The notes under the pieces are model-generated. The model saw only the letters and a list, made by a program, of their open reading frames with translations. It made no database searches and was not told the origin of the DNA. From Bacteroidales bacterium (GTDB lineage: Bacteria; Bacteroidota; Bacteroidia; Bacteroidales; Muribaculaceae), in the NCBI GenBank assembly GCA_015061055.1, contig SUXH01000003.1, positions 1 through 64,000 on the forward strand: a stretch of DNA of 64,000 bases, given 5' to 3'. Shown here piece after piece: positions 1-6,794 of the stretch. Both the position numbers and the translations under genes were made by a program. Within the stretch, counting starts at the first letter, position 1. Each line of letters opens with the position of its first letter.

Positions 1-277
1 GATTTGCTTTGCATCGTTGATTGTCATATTACTACGATTTTGAGGTTAATGAAATTTTGTTGATTTGATGAATCGTTGATGTAATATGCTTATATACAGA
101 CTTGTAACCTCTCAACATCTTCTCAACTAACTACTCACCAAAAGAGAAATCCACAAACGGGAGTTGTCGGTCTCTCAACTTCTCTTTTGGCTTGTTGAGA
201 TTTTGTTGAGAATGTATATTGCTTGTTATCAGTGTGTTTATACTCATATTCAACAATTCAACAGAAAAATGATAGTA
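1..277. other. Non-coding stretch with 7-mer cluster and 11-bp inverted repeat (origin-like)
   Basis: No convincing gene is seen. The 7-mer TCTCAAC occurs three times directly (110-116, 121-127, 173-179) and twice inverted as GTTGAGA (194-200, 205-211). A perfect 11-bp inverted repeat, CCAAAAGAGAA at 138-148 and TTCTCTTTTGG at 180-190, encloses one of them. The stretch lies directly downstream of the primase-helicase gene of the element. Such iteron-like clustering could be a replication or transfer origin or a binding region for an element-encoded protein; this is inference only. Confidence 0.4.
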
Positions 278-1525
278 TTACAAGGATTCAAGCTGCTCCC
301 TTGTGATGGTGTAGTAGCGTCCCACTCTCCTTATCGGCTCATAGTGGCAACTTTGGTTGTAATTGCCTTGATAGGTGGTATAGGTAAGCCCGTTGGGTGC
401 AGGTGTCAGTTTCCAACACTCCTGCACCACCTTACGCACTTGGTGTTTCTCAACCTTCACCTGTGAGTGCATCAACAGCACAATAAGGTCGTTAAGGCAG
501 AATGAAACGCTATCCACATTCATTGTTGCCATAATGTCGAGCAGCAACTCCGACATTTCAATCTCCAATCGGTTACGGTTGCTGCGGATAATCCTCTGCA
601 ATGCTTCGGTATGCAGCAATGAGGGATTGAACCACATTCGGCTCTCCCTATCGGTGGATAACTTCCGATTGGAGAGAAAATGAAGAAATGCGGGTATCTC
701 CGCTTTCAAGCGTTGCAGGAAATTGGTATCATCGGACTGCAAGCGGTTTATCTTGCGTACCCAATAGCGTGTTTCCCCTGCATCGATGATTACGGGCAGA
801 TACTCGTTGTTGGAGCATAGCACGAATTTGGCGAAGAACGCTATTTCATCACGGTCTTTGCCTTTGGCTTCTACCTTGTAGGATAGTGTGGTACTCAGAT
901 TCTTCAATCGTTCGCTGTCCTCCCTGCGGTTGAGCAGCACCTCATCGACCACAATAAGAAGTTTGCCAGCCCAATCGGAATTGAATTGGCTGCGGAAATC
1001 CTCGTTGGTGTTGAATGTTACATTGTTCTGAAAGAGGGCTTTCAGAAAATTAAGGAATGTACTCTTGCCTGTATTGCGTTCCTCCGATACCAATAACAGG
1101 ATTGGCAACTTCTGAACGGGTTGCAGGTAGAGCAGTTGCAGATAGTCCATACCCAACTCGTATTGCTCACCGAAGATATGCTCCACCAATGAACGGATAG
1201 AGGGGAAATCACCCTCTTGCGGTTGGTGGTCTATCGGCTCATAGAGGTTAAGGAATTTGCCGATTACAGGGCGATAGCCGATGTGTTCGGGTACGGTACA
1301 GAATCCGTCATACTTGGGAACGCTGCCGATGTAGTCCTTGCCATAGTCTTGGCGGAGCGTTTCATTGTTCCAGGGGATACGCTTCTTTACATATCCACCG
1401 CTCAGTCTCGGTTGCTCCACAATCTTGTAGAGCGTTGTTCCCACTCGGATAAATTCTTCTTTTGCCATACCACCATCTGATGGCGGTTTATGGCTTGCGA
1501 TTACTTTGTTAGCTTCCATTTTCAA
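278..1525 (-). CDS. Primase-helicase-like ATPase (P4/SF3 or VirE type) of a mobile element
   Basis: A 415-residue protein of the kind found in Bacteroidales integrative elements, probably an AAA+/SF3-type helicase that helps replicate the element. A Walker A-like motif EERNTGKS lies at about residues 148-155, a Walker B motif IVVDEV at about 191-196, and a sensor-like stretch FVLCSNNEYLP follows near residue 240. No primase catalytic domain is visible N-terminally, so a separate primase partner may lie outside the window. The first ATG (1525) and a second ATG two codons on are both possible. A -7 box on the minus strand (TACTTTTG, 1555-1562) precedes it. The family is inferred from motifs and context; the precise subfamily is uncertain. 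Confidence 0.7.
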   Translation of the reverse strand: MKMEANKVIASHKPPSDGGMAKEEFIRVGTTLYKIVEQPRLSGGYVKKRIPWNNETLRQDYGKDYIGSVPKYDGFCTVPEHIGYRPVIGKFLNLYEPIDHQPQEGDFPSIRSLVEHIFGEQYELGMDYLQLLYLQPVQKLPILLLVSEERNTGKSTFLNFLKALFQNNVTFNTNEDFRSQFNSDWAGKLLIVVDEVLLNRREDSERLKNLSTTLSYKVEAKGKDRDEIAFFAKFVLCSNNEYLPVIIDAGETRYWVRKINRLQSDDTNFLQRLKAEIPAFLHFLSNRKLSTDRESRMWFNPSLLHTEALQRIIRSNRNRLEIEMSELLLDIMATMNVDSVSFCLNDLIVLLMHSQVKVEKHQVRKVVQECWKLTPAPNGLTYTTYQGNYNQSCHYEPIRRVGRYYTITREQLESL

Positions 1526-1554
1526 ATGCTTTTAAGTTCAAAAAATGTCAGCTA

Positions 1555-1606
1555 CAAAAGTATAAGTGATTGACGGATAAGTTGCTACGCAAATCATGGC
1601 AGAATA
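1555..1606 (-). promoter_or_regulatory. Promoter of the primase-helicase gene with palindromic element
   Basis: On the minus strand a TACTTTTG -7 box (1555-1562) is preceded by the imperfect palindrome TTGCGTAGCAA (1582-1592) and a further conserved stretch to about 1606. The palindrome start lies the same distance from the -7 box as in the integrase promoter at 3335-3387, which suggests a common -33 region and operator. Confidence 0.55.
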
Positions 1607-1640
1607 GCGAATAAAGTACTATGGGGATAGGAATTTGAGG

Positions 1641-1693
1641 GGTACATAAACAAAACAAGCCCGAAAACAGGTCGAAAACCTATCTTCGGACTT
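1641..1693 (-). terminator. Rho-independent terminator after the RhuM-like gene
   Basis: Arms 1657-1671 and 1679-1693 form a 15-bp stem with a 7-nt loop. The stem is fully paired only in minus-strand RNA, where the imperfections become G-U wobbles, and a T-rich tract follows (1641-1656 read in reverse). It therefore ends the integrase/RhuM-like transcript and separates it from the primase-helicase promoter. Confidence 0.75.
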
Positions 1694-1726
1694 ACCTTGA
1701 CTGACTAATCAGCCGATATGCCGATA

Positions 1727-2089
1727 TTACGACATACCTATTGGAGAGTTGGCAAGAGAAAAGAGATAACATACTTTCTCTTTTCGTCTGCATATTCTCT
1801 TTAACAACTCACCCCGTATCTTCTCTGCACCGTATGAGTTGATGCGGAAAGCAAGGGCTGCAATCATATCCATATTGTAGAGGGTAGCCCAATAGGTATA
1901 TGGTATCACCTCGCAATGTTGCGTGTGTTCCGCTATCACTCCGCTTTTGTGTATGGCTCGGATAGCAGCCTTTAATGTGGGTGCTGCCACATCGAACAGC
2001 ACCACAAGTTCCGCAAACGACATCCATATATTGTCATCGGGTATATTCACATAACCCGATTCGCTGATTGTTATAATTGCCCGTTCCAT
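1727..2089 (-). CDS. RhuM-like putative DNA-binding protein
   Basis: A 120-residue protein. The middle segment MSFAELVVLFDV...LKAAIRAIHKSG resembles a helix-turn-helix, and the segment YNMDMIAALAFRINS (about residues 71-85) matches the pattern seen in RhuM-family proteins (YNLDxIIxxGYRVxS). RhuM-like proteins occur in phages and genomic islands and their function is poorly defined. The gene starts 3 nt after the integrase stop codon, so the two are probably co-transcribed, and it is followed by a strong terminator. It could act as an excisionase or regulator for the element; that is inference from position. Confidence 0.55.
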   Translation of the reverse strand: MERAIITISESGYVNIPDDNIWMSFAELVVLFDVAAPTLKAAIRAIHKSGVIAEHTQHCEVIPYTYWATLYNMDMIAALAFRINSYGAEKIRGELLKRICRRKEKVCYLFSLANSPIGMS

Positions 2090-2092
2090 ACC

Positions 2093-3313
2093 TTATGCCA
2101 TTATTGTATTGCCGAATGATTGATTAAGTTGGTTGCCGAACATCGTCAAATCCTTGTCGATTTTCTCGGTGGTAATCTTTGCATACAGCTGTGTTGTAAC
2201 GATGTTCGTATGCCCCAAAACTCGGCTTACACTCTCGATTGGCATACCCTTACTCAGGGCGAGGGTCGCGAACCCATGCCTACTGCAATGAAATGAAATA
2301 TCCTTGTCGATTCCGCACTCTTTTATCATCTTTTTCAAGGGTTTACATATATTCCAATAGTTCAAATTCGGGAATACGAGTTTGTTTTCTTGGAATGGTT
2401 CATATCGCTTGATTATCTGCAATGGAATATCCAACAACTTCACTTGAAACGGAATTTTGGTCTTGTGTCGCTTAGACAATATCCATTTCTCACCGTTCAC
2501 CTCTACAATATCATCGATGGTAAGTTCCTTAATATCCACAAATGACAAAGCTGTAAAACTTGCGAACACGAACAAATCTCGGATATATGCCAACTTGCTA
2601 TCAGTAAATTCGTGTGTCATTACAGCTTTCAATTCATCTTCGGTCAAAAACTCCCGTTCCTTGACATTGGGGCTTATGTGGAATTGGGCGAATGGATTTC
2701 TTGGCATCAGACCGTTGTAATGGGCACGCATAACAACACCTTTCAGCCACATACAATTTGCCCAAATACTTCCATTCTGCAAACCTCTGTCTGTTGCGAG
2801 GAATACCGCAAACTCCTTGATGAAATCGGGAGTAAGCTCAATCATCGACATATCGTTTCGCTTGTAATTCGCCTTGATGAATGCTGCAACATGGTTTCTT
2901 GCCCGTACCCTTGACATATAGGTAGACATAGTTCGGTCAGTGCCTACACGCCTCTTGAATGTGGCATTATCTTTATCAAACGCACCGAGCAATGTTTCAT
3001 ACTCAGTTCCGATGCCTTGATAGGCATTGCGTACCATTTCGGCAGTTACATAGGCTTCTCTGTCCGACAAGCGTTGATAGTGCTTGATGATTTGAGCCTT
3101 GATGTTATCCAAAGCAAGATTGAGTTCTCTTGCTTCCTTGCTCTTACCTTTGGCTCGGTTGCCTTTTACATCCCAAAGCTCTTTTGCAATGGTACGCTTA
3201 CAGCTGAATTGGGCTACAGAGCTGTTGATTGTCACTCGTCCCATAATGGGAACAATACCGTTTTTCTCTTTGCTTCCGTTCACGTAGAACAGCACCTTAA
3301 ATGTACTTCGCAT
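2093..3313 (-). CDS. Tyrosine site-specific recombinase (integrase)
   Basis: A 406-residue phage-type integrase with an N-terminal Arm-binding-like region (1-80), a core-binding SAM-like region (about 100-205) and a C-terminal catalytic domain. Catalytic residues visible are His342 and Arg345 (HCSRHGFAT), His368 (LGHTN) and the nucleophile Tyr377. The position where most family members have the first arginine holds Ser257 (SFTALSFVD), as reported for several Bacteroidales integrases including IntDOT. It probably catalyses integration and excision of the element at 1-3.4 kb. Its promoter (TAATTTTG at 3335-3342 on the minus strand) leaves a leader of about 15 nt. The RhuM-like gene follows in the same transcript. 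Confidence 0.95.
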   Translation of the reverse strand: MRSTFKVLFYVNGSKEKNGIVPIMGRVTINSSVAQFSCKRTIAKELWDVKGNRAKGKSKEARELNLALDNIKAQIIKHYQRLSDREAYVTAEMVRNAYQGIGTEYETLLGAFDKDNATFKRRVGTDRTMSTYMSRVRARNHVAAFIKANYKRNDMSMIELTPDFIKEFAVFLATDRGLQNGSIWANCMWLKGVVMRAHYNGLMPRNPFAQFHISPNVKEREFLTEDELKAVMTHEFTDSKLAYIRDLFVFASFTALSFVDIKELTIDDIVEVNGEKWILSKRHKTKIPFQVKLLDIPLQIIKRYEPFQENKLVFPNLNYWNICKPLKKMIKECGIDKDISFHCSRHGFATLALSKGMPIESVSRVLGHTNIVTTQLYAKITTEKIDKDLTMFGNQLNQSFGNTIMA

Positions 3314-3334
3314 AACACAACTTTTTTTTGGTTA

Positions 3335-3387
3335 CAAAATTATGTATCAGCGAGTTATACATTGCTACGCAATATGATGCAGAACTA
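3335..3387 (-). promoter_or_regulatory. Integrase promoter with palindromic element
   Basis: On the minus strand a TAATTTTG -7 box (3335-3342) is preceded by TTGCGTAGCAA (3362-3372) and a conserved flank to about 3387. The palindrome begins 20 nt from the edge of the -7 box, exactly as in the primase-helicase promoter (1555-1606). The palindrome overlaps the expected -33 region, so a protein binding it would be expected to control both promoters. Confidence 0.6.
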
Positions 3388-3583
3388 TGAAACGTGACGA
3401 CACAAAGAAAAATCTTACTCCATTATCGGGTAATGATTAGGCAACCGTTCTATTTCATTACCTTGCGTTTCTTTGCTAAATTGCTATCGTTACTATTTCT
3501 GAGGTTTTCTGTGTAATGCATTTATAGTCAGTGAAAAATGCACTATTATTCCGATTTCGGTTGATTATTCCAGCGTTTTTTTG
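3388..3583. other. Intergenic element/chromosome junction zone
   Basis: No gene is seen between the integrase promoter and the promoter of the LysM gene. The right attachment site of the mobile element should lie here, but with only one end of the element visible no att core can be assigned. Confidence 0.35.
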
Positions 3584-3591
3584 TAACTTTG
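3584..3591 (+). promoter_or_regulatory. -7 promoter box for the LysM gene
   Basis: TAACTTTG matches the Bacteroidota TAnnTTTG consensus 30 nt before the ATG at 3621. It excludes the upstream ATG at 3531, which lies before the promoter. Confidence 0.6.
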
Positions 3592-3620
3592 TATGGTTAA
3601 AATGGATAATTATTGCAAAG

Positions 3621-5615
3621 ATGAATCTAAAGAAAATAATTTTAATTTTGATATCTTTTATCGTGTCATATTCATTTGGAATATATGCCGATAAATTGCA
3701 AACTAAGACAATTGGTAATACAGAGTTTTATTGTTATAAGGTAAAAGCTAAAGAGACAATTTTTGGAATATCTAAAAAATTTAATATTACTCAAGAAGAG
3801 CTAAAAAGGTATAATCCTGCTGTGGTCGACGGACTTAAAAAGGATTATGTGTTATTGCTCCCTGTTGCTTTGATTGATTCGAGAAAAGACCAAAATAATG
3901 TGGTACAAGCGCCGACTTCATTTGTTCATATAGTAAAAAAGGGTGAAACATTGTATGGGTTGTCTAAAACCTATGGTGTGTCGCAAGACGATTTAATTGA
4001 GAATAATCCTCAAGTATTAAATGGACTTAAATTAGGACAAGAAATAGTTATTCCCCAGCCTGTAGTTGAGAAGTCATTAAATTCACAATCCGTTTCAAAT
4101 GATGAAGTGTTATATCACACTATAAGTCAAGGAGAAACATTATATAGATTGTCAAAAAACTATAACACTTCAATTGAGAATATTTTACGATTGAATCCTG
4201 GTATAAGTCCTGAAAATTTTAAGATTGGTACAGTTATCAAAATTATGGCAAATGCTCCCAAAACGGAGAAAGTTGAAACCACTATAACTGTTATGGAATC
4301 GTATGTTGCTGAGGATGGTGATAATATGAAGAAAATCGCAAAGCGAACAGGTGTTGATGTTGATGACCTTGAAGATGCGAATCCCAATATCGGTAAGGTG
4401 AAAAGCGGTATGACAATACAGATACCGGTTGAAAAGACTGATTCAGTAGAAGTTGTAGTTAGTGAAGGCAAAGAATATGAATTAGATAGCAACGATTCTG
4501 AAAGGATAAAGGAGATATATGATTCAATTCATTATCTTGGACGAGAAAAGATTACAAATGTGGCATTGTTGTTTCCTTATATGTTGAATGATGAGAATCC
4601 TTCAAAGCAAGCATTGTTATATACTGAATTTTATAAAGGTTTCTTATTAGCATTGAAAGAAGTAAACGAAGAATATAAAGATAATGAAATAAATGTGTTC
4701 ACATACGATACTGAAGGTGACTGTGATAACTTAATGTCAATATTATCAAATCCCGAATTTGCAGAAATGGATTTGATATTTGCTCCTGATGGAACTGAAC
4801 AACTCGATAGTATTTCAGCATATAGTAAGAGGAATGGTGCGTATGTTGTAAATGCATTCTCGGTTAAAGATGAAAATTATGAGCATAATCCATATATGTT
4901 CCAAATAAATATTCCTCAGGATAATATGTATGTTGATGTTTGTGAGTGGATTAGCAATGATTTTAAGGATTATGAGGTTGTATTTGTGCATAAAAAAGGT
5001 GCGACAAAGAAAGATATAGTAGATAAATTGAAACTACATCTCGAAAAAGATAGTGTGACAGTTAAAGATGTTGAGTATGTATCTATTCTTACTTGTGAAA
5101 GATTACTTGATCAAGTAGACTTAGATAAACCTACCCTATTTATCCCTACTTCAGGAAACAAAGCCGTTCTTTCGCAAATAATACCGGCTTTGAAAAAATT
5201 GAAAGAAGAAAATCCTATGTTGGAATCGGCTGTTGTCGGGCATCCAGAATGGGCAGTGTATATGGAGGATTGGAAACAAGATTTCCACGAGATAAATGCA
5301 TATTTTTATAGTCGTATATTTGTCGATAACGATGAATATAAAGTAAGAAGATTTAATGAAGAATATCAAAAATGGTATGGAGAGGAGTTGATTCAAGCTA
5401 CACCAAGTTTTGGCTATTTAGGATATGATACCGGTTTATATTTCTTGAAGGGCTTGTGTGAGAATGGAAAGGACTTTAACCAAAACTCGTCAGAATACGT
5501 AGGATTGCAAAGTGCTTTTAATTTTGAAAGAATCAATAATTGGAGTGGATTTGTGAATCAATTATTATATGTGATTCATTTTACACCTAATAATAAGGAG
5601 ATTACTATAAAATGA
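3621..5615 (+). CDS. LysM-repeat protein with periplasmic-binding-protein-like domain
   Basis: A 664-residue exported protein with an N-terminal signal peptide (hydrophobic residues 6-20). Four LysM-type modules follow at about residues 36-81, 101-145, 164-208 and 226-269; two carry the classic KGETLYGLSK/QGETLYRLSK motif, and the fourth is degenerate. The C-terminal 350 residues look like a type I periplasmic binding fold (NVALLFPYML, FYKGFLLALKEVN). The protein probably binds peptidoglycan through LysM and senses or presents a ligand or protein partner in the periplasm. The start is set at 3621 because a -7 box sits at 3584 and a signal peptide begins there. The stop codon overlaps the next start (ATGA), implying translational coupling to the beta-barrel gene. 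The exact role is unknown. Confidence 0.85.
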   Translation: MNLKKIILILISFIVSYSFGIYADKLQTKTIGNTEFYCYKVKAKETIFGISKKFNITQEELKRYNPAVVDGLKKDYVLLLPVALIDSRKDQNNVVQAPTSFVHIVKKGETLYGLSKTYGVSQDDLIENNPQVLNGLKLGQEIVIPQPVVEKSLNSQSVSNDEVLYHTISQGETLYRLSKNYNTSIENILRLNPGISPENFKIGTVIKIMANAPKTEKVETTITVMESYVAEDGDNMKKIAKRTGVDVDDLEDANPNIGKVKSGMTIQIPVEKTDSVEVVVSEGKEYELDSNDSERIKEIYDSIHYLGREKITNVALLFPYMLNDENPSKQALLYTEFYKGFLLALKEVNEEYKDNEINVFTYDTEGDCDNLMSILSNPEFAEMDLIFAPDGTEQLDSISAYSKRNGAYVVNAFSVKDENYEHNPYMFQINIPQDNMYVDVCEWISNDFKDYEVVFVHKKGATKKDIVDKLKLHLEKDSVTVKDVEYVSILTCERLLDQVDLDKPTLFIPTSGNKAVLSQIIPALKKLKEENPMLESAVVGHPEWAVYMEDWKQDFHEINAYFYSRIFVDNDEYKVRRFNEEYQKWYGEELIQATPSFGYLGYDTGLYFLKGLCENGKDFNQNSSEYVGLQSAFNFERINNWSGFVNQLLYVIHFTPNNKEITIK

Positions 5616-6301
5616 AAAAGATAAAGGATATAATATTAGTGTTGATATTGTGCTTTTCATTTTCAGTTGTGAAAGCACAAACATTATATGAATCGCGTGT
5701 AAGTATAGGAGGGAAAGCCGGTATGACAATGTCGAAGGTGATGTTCTCCCCTTCTGTACCACAATCAATGCTAATGGGTTACACTGCAGGTATAGCATTT
5801 CGTTATGCCGAAGAAAAGAATTTCGGGTTGATGGCTGAATTGAATATGTCGCAAAGTGGATGGAAAGAAGATTTTGAAGATGAACCATTTGAATACACAC
5901 GTAAATTGACGTATGTACGTTTGCCGATAATGACGCATATTACATTCGGCAGTCATAAAGTGAAAGGATTCTTTAATGCTGGACCTGAGGTGGGCTTTTT
6001 GTTGGGAGAGTCGACATCGGCTAATTTTGATGTGAATGATTATCAAAATATCGAAGGTTTCCCTATCGTAAATCGTAATAATGAACAATTGACTTTACCG
6101 GTGAAGAACAAAATTGATTATGGTATCACAGCTGGAGCCGGAATGGAGTTTGTAGCTAAGCAGAAACATTCTTTTACACTCGAAGGACGCTTTTATTATG
6201 GTCTTGGAAATGTTTTTGGCAGTAGAAAGAAAGACGCATTCTCTGCATCAACAGGAATGACAATAATGGTAACACTCGGCTATATGTACCGATTGAAGTA
6301 A
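5612..6301 (+). CDS. PorT-like outer-membrane beta-barrel protein
   Basis: A 229-residue protein with a signal peptide (residues 1-22, ending VKAQ) and alternating hydrophobic strands that end in an aromatic-rich strand (MVTLGYMYRLK), typical of the PorT/OMP_b-brl_2 family of small outer-membrane barrels. The start codon overlaps the preceding stop by 4 nt, so it is translated together with the LysM/ligand-binding protein, and the two may act as one envelope complex. PorT proper is linked to type IX secretion, but this broad family has many members of unknown role and no other secretion gene is adjacent. Confidence 0.8.
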   Translation: MKKIKDIILVLILCFSFSVVKAQTLYESRVSIGGKAGMTMSKVMFSPSVPQSMLMGYTAGIAFRYAEEKNFGLMAELNMSQSGWKEDFEDEPFEYTRKLTYVRLPIMTHITFGSHKVKGFFNAGPEVGFLLGESTSANFDVNDYQNIEGFPIVNRNNEQLTLPVKNKIDYGITAGAGMEFVAKQKHSFTLEGRFYYGLGNVFGSRKKDAFSASTGMTIMVTLGYMYRLK

Positions 6302-6332
6302 CTTTACGCAATAATAATTACCTAATTAAATT

Positions 6333-6794
6333 ATGATGATTAACAAATTTTTAGTAAGTTCTCTATTGTTATTGTTTACTTTGTCTGTCAAGGCATACAG
6401 TGGAATAGAGGTTACACTGACCGACGGCACCGGAATGGTAATTACCATGAGTGAACGTCCTGTGATTACATTTTCGGGTGATAAATTAGTAGTCAAGACC
6501 GAGACAGGCATTACCGAGTTAGTCCGTTCCAAAGTCAAGACCTTCAATTACCTTACATCGTCATCTGTAGAAGAACTCAAAGTCGGAGATTTCAAGGTAA
6601 GTGATACCGGAGATATGCTGTTATTCAATAATCTTCCTGCCGGTAGCGAAATCACCGTCTGTGATATATCGGGTAAGTTGGTAAAGAGTGCCACCGCCGA
6701 AGGAAATTATCGGATAAACGTCTCTGATTTATCGTCAGATGTATATATAGTGAGTGTAAACGGAGTATCCACCAAAATAGTCATTAAGAGATGA
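6333..6794 (+). CDS. Small secreted protein with T9SS-like C-terminal tail
   Basis: A 153-residue protein with a signal peptide (about 1-22, ending SVKA). The C-terminal 70 residues (DTGDMLLFNNLPAGSEITV, then CDISGKLV and YIVSVNGVSTKIVIKR) match the pattern of a type A T9SS sorting domain: turn, then ISGK, then VYIV, then basic end. The N-terminal half has the VTLTDG...VITFSGDKLVVKT pattern common in short Bacteroidales surface proteins. Two ATG codons are adjacent (6333 and 6336). The stop overlaps the start of the next gene (ATGA at 6791-6794), so the two are coupled. The function is unknown. Confidence 0.7.
   Translation: MMINKFLVSSLLLLFTLSVKAYSGIEVTLTDGTGMVITMSERPVITFSGDKLVVKTETGITELVRSKVKTFNYLTSSSVEELKVGDFKVSDTGDMLLFNNLPAGSEITVCDISGKLVKSATAEGNYRINVSDLSSDVYIVSVNGVSTKIVIKR

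Larger units (their letters stand above)
1..3400. mobile_element. End of an integrated mobile element (integrase end)
   Basis: The minus-strand block of tyrosine recombinase, RhuM-like protein and SF3-like primase-helicase is a typical accessory module of Bacteroidales integrative elements or phage satellites. From about 3.6 kb onward the genes are ordinary chromosomal envelope genes, so the element boundary should lie between the integrase start and the LysM gene promoter, roughly 3390-3580. The other end lies outside the window. No tRNA is present at the junction and no attachment-site repeat can be defined from one end. No relaxase or structural phage gene is visible here, so the type of element (IME, ICE or satellite) is undecided. 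Confidence 0.75.

Noticed and set aside
110..211. Repeats at the left edge as a CRISPR array
   Set aside because: The units are 7-mers in both orientations with irregular spacing; there are no equal spacers and no cas genes.
3531..3620. Upstream ATG for the LysM gene
   Set aside because: It lies before the -7 box at 3584 and would put 30 residues ahead of the signal peptide.
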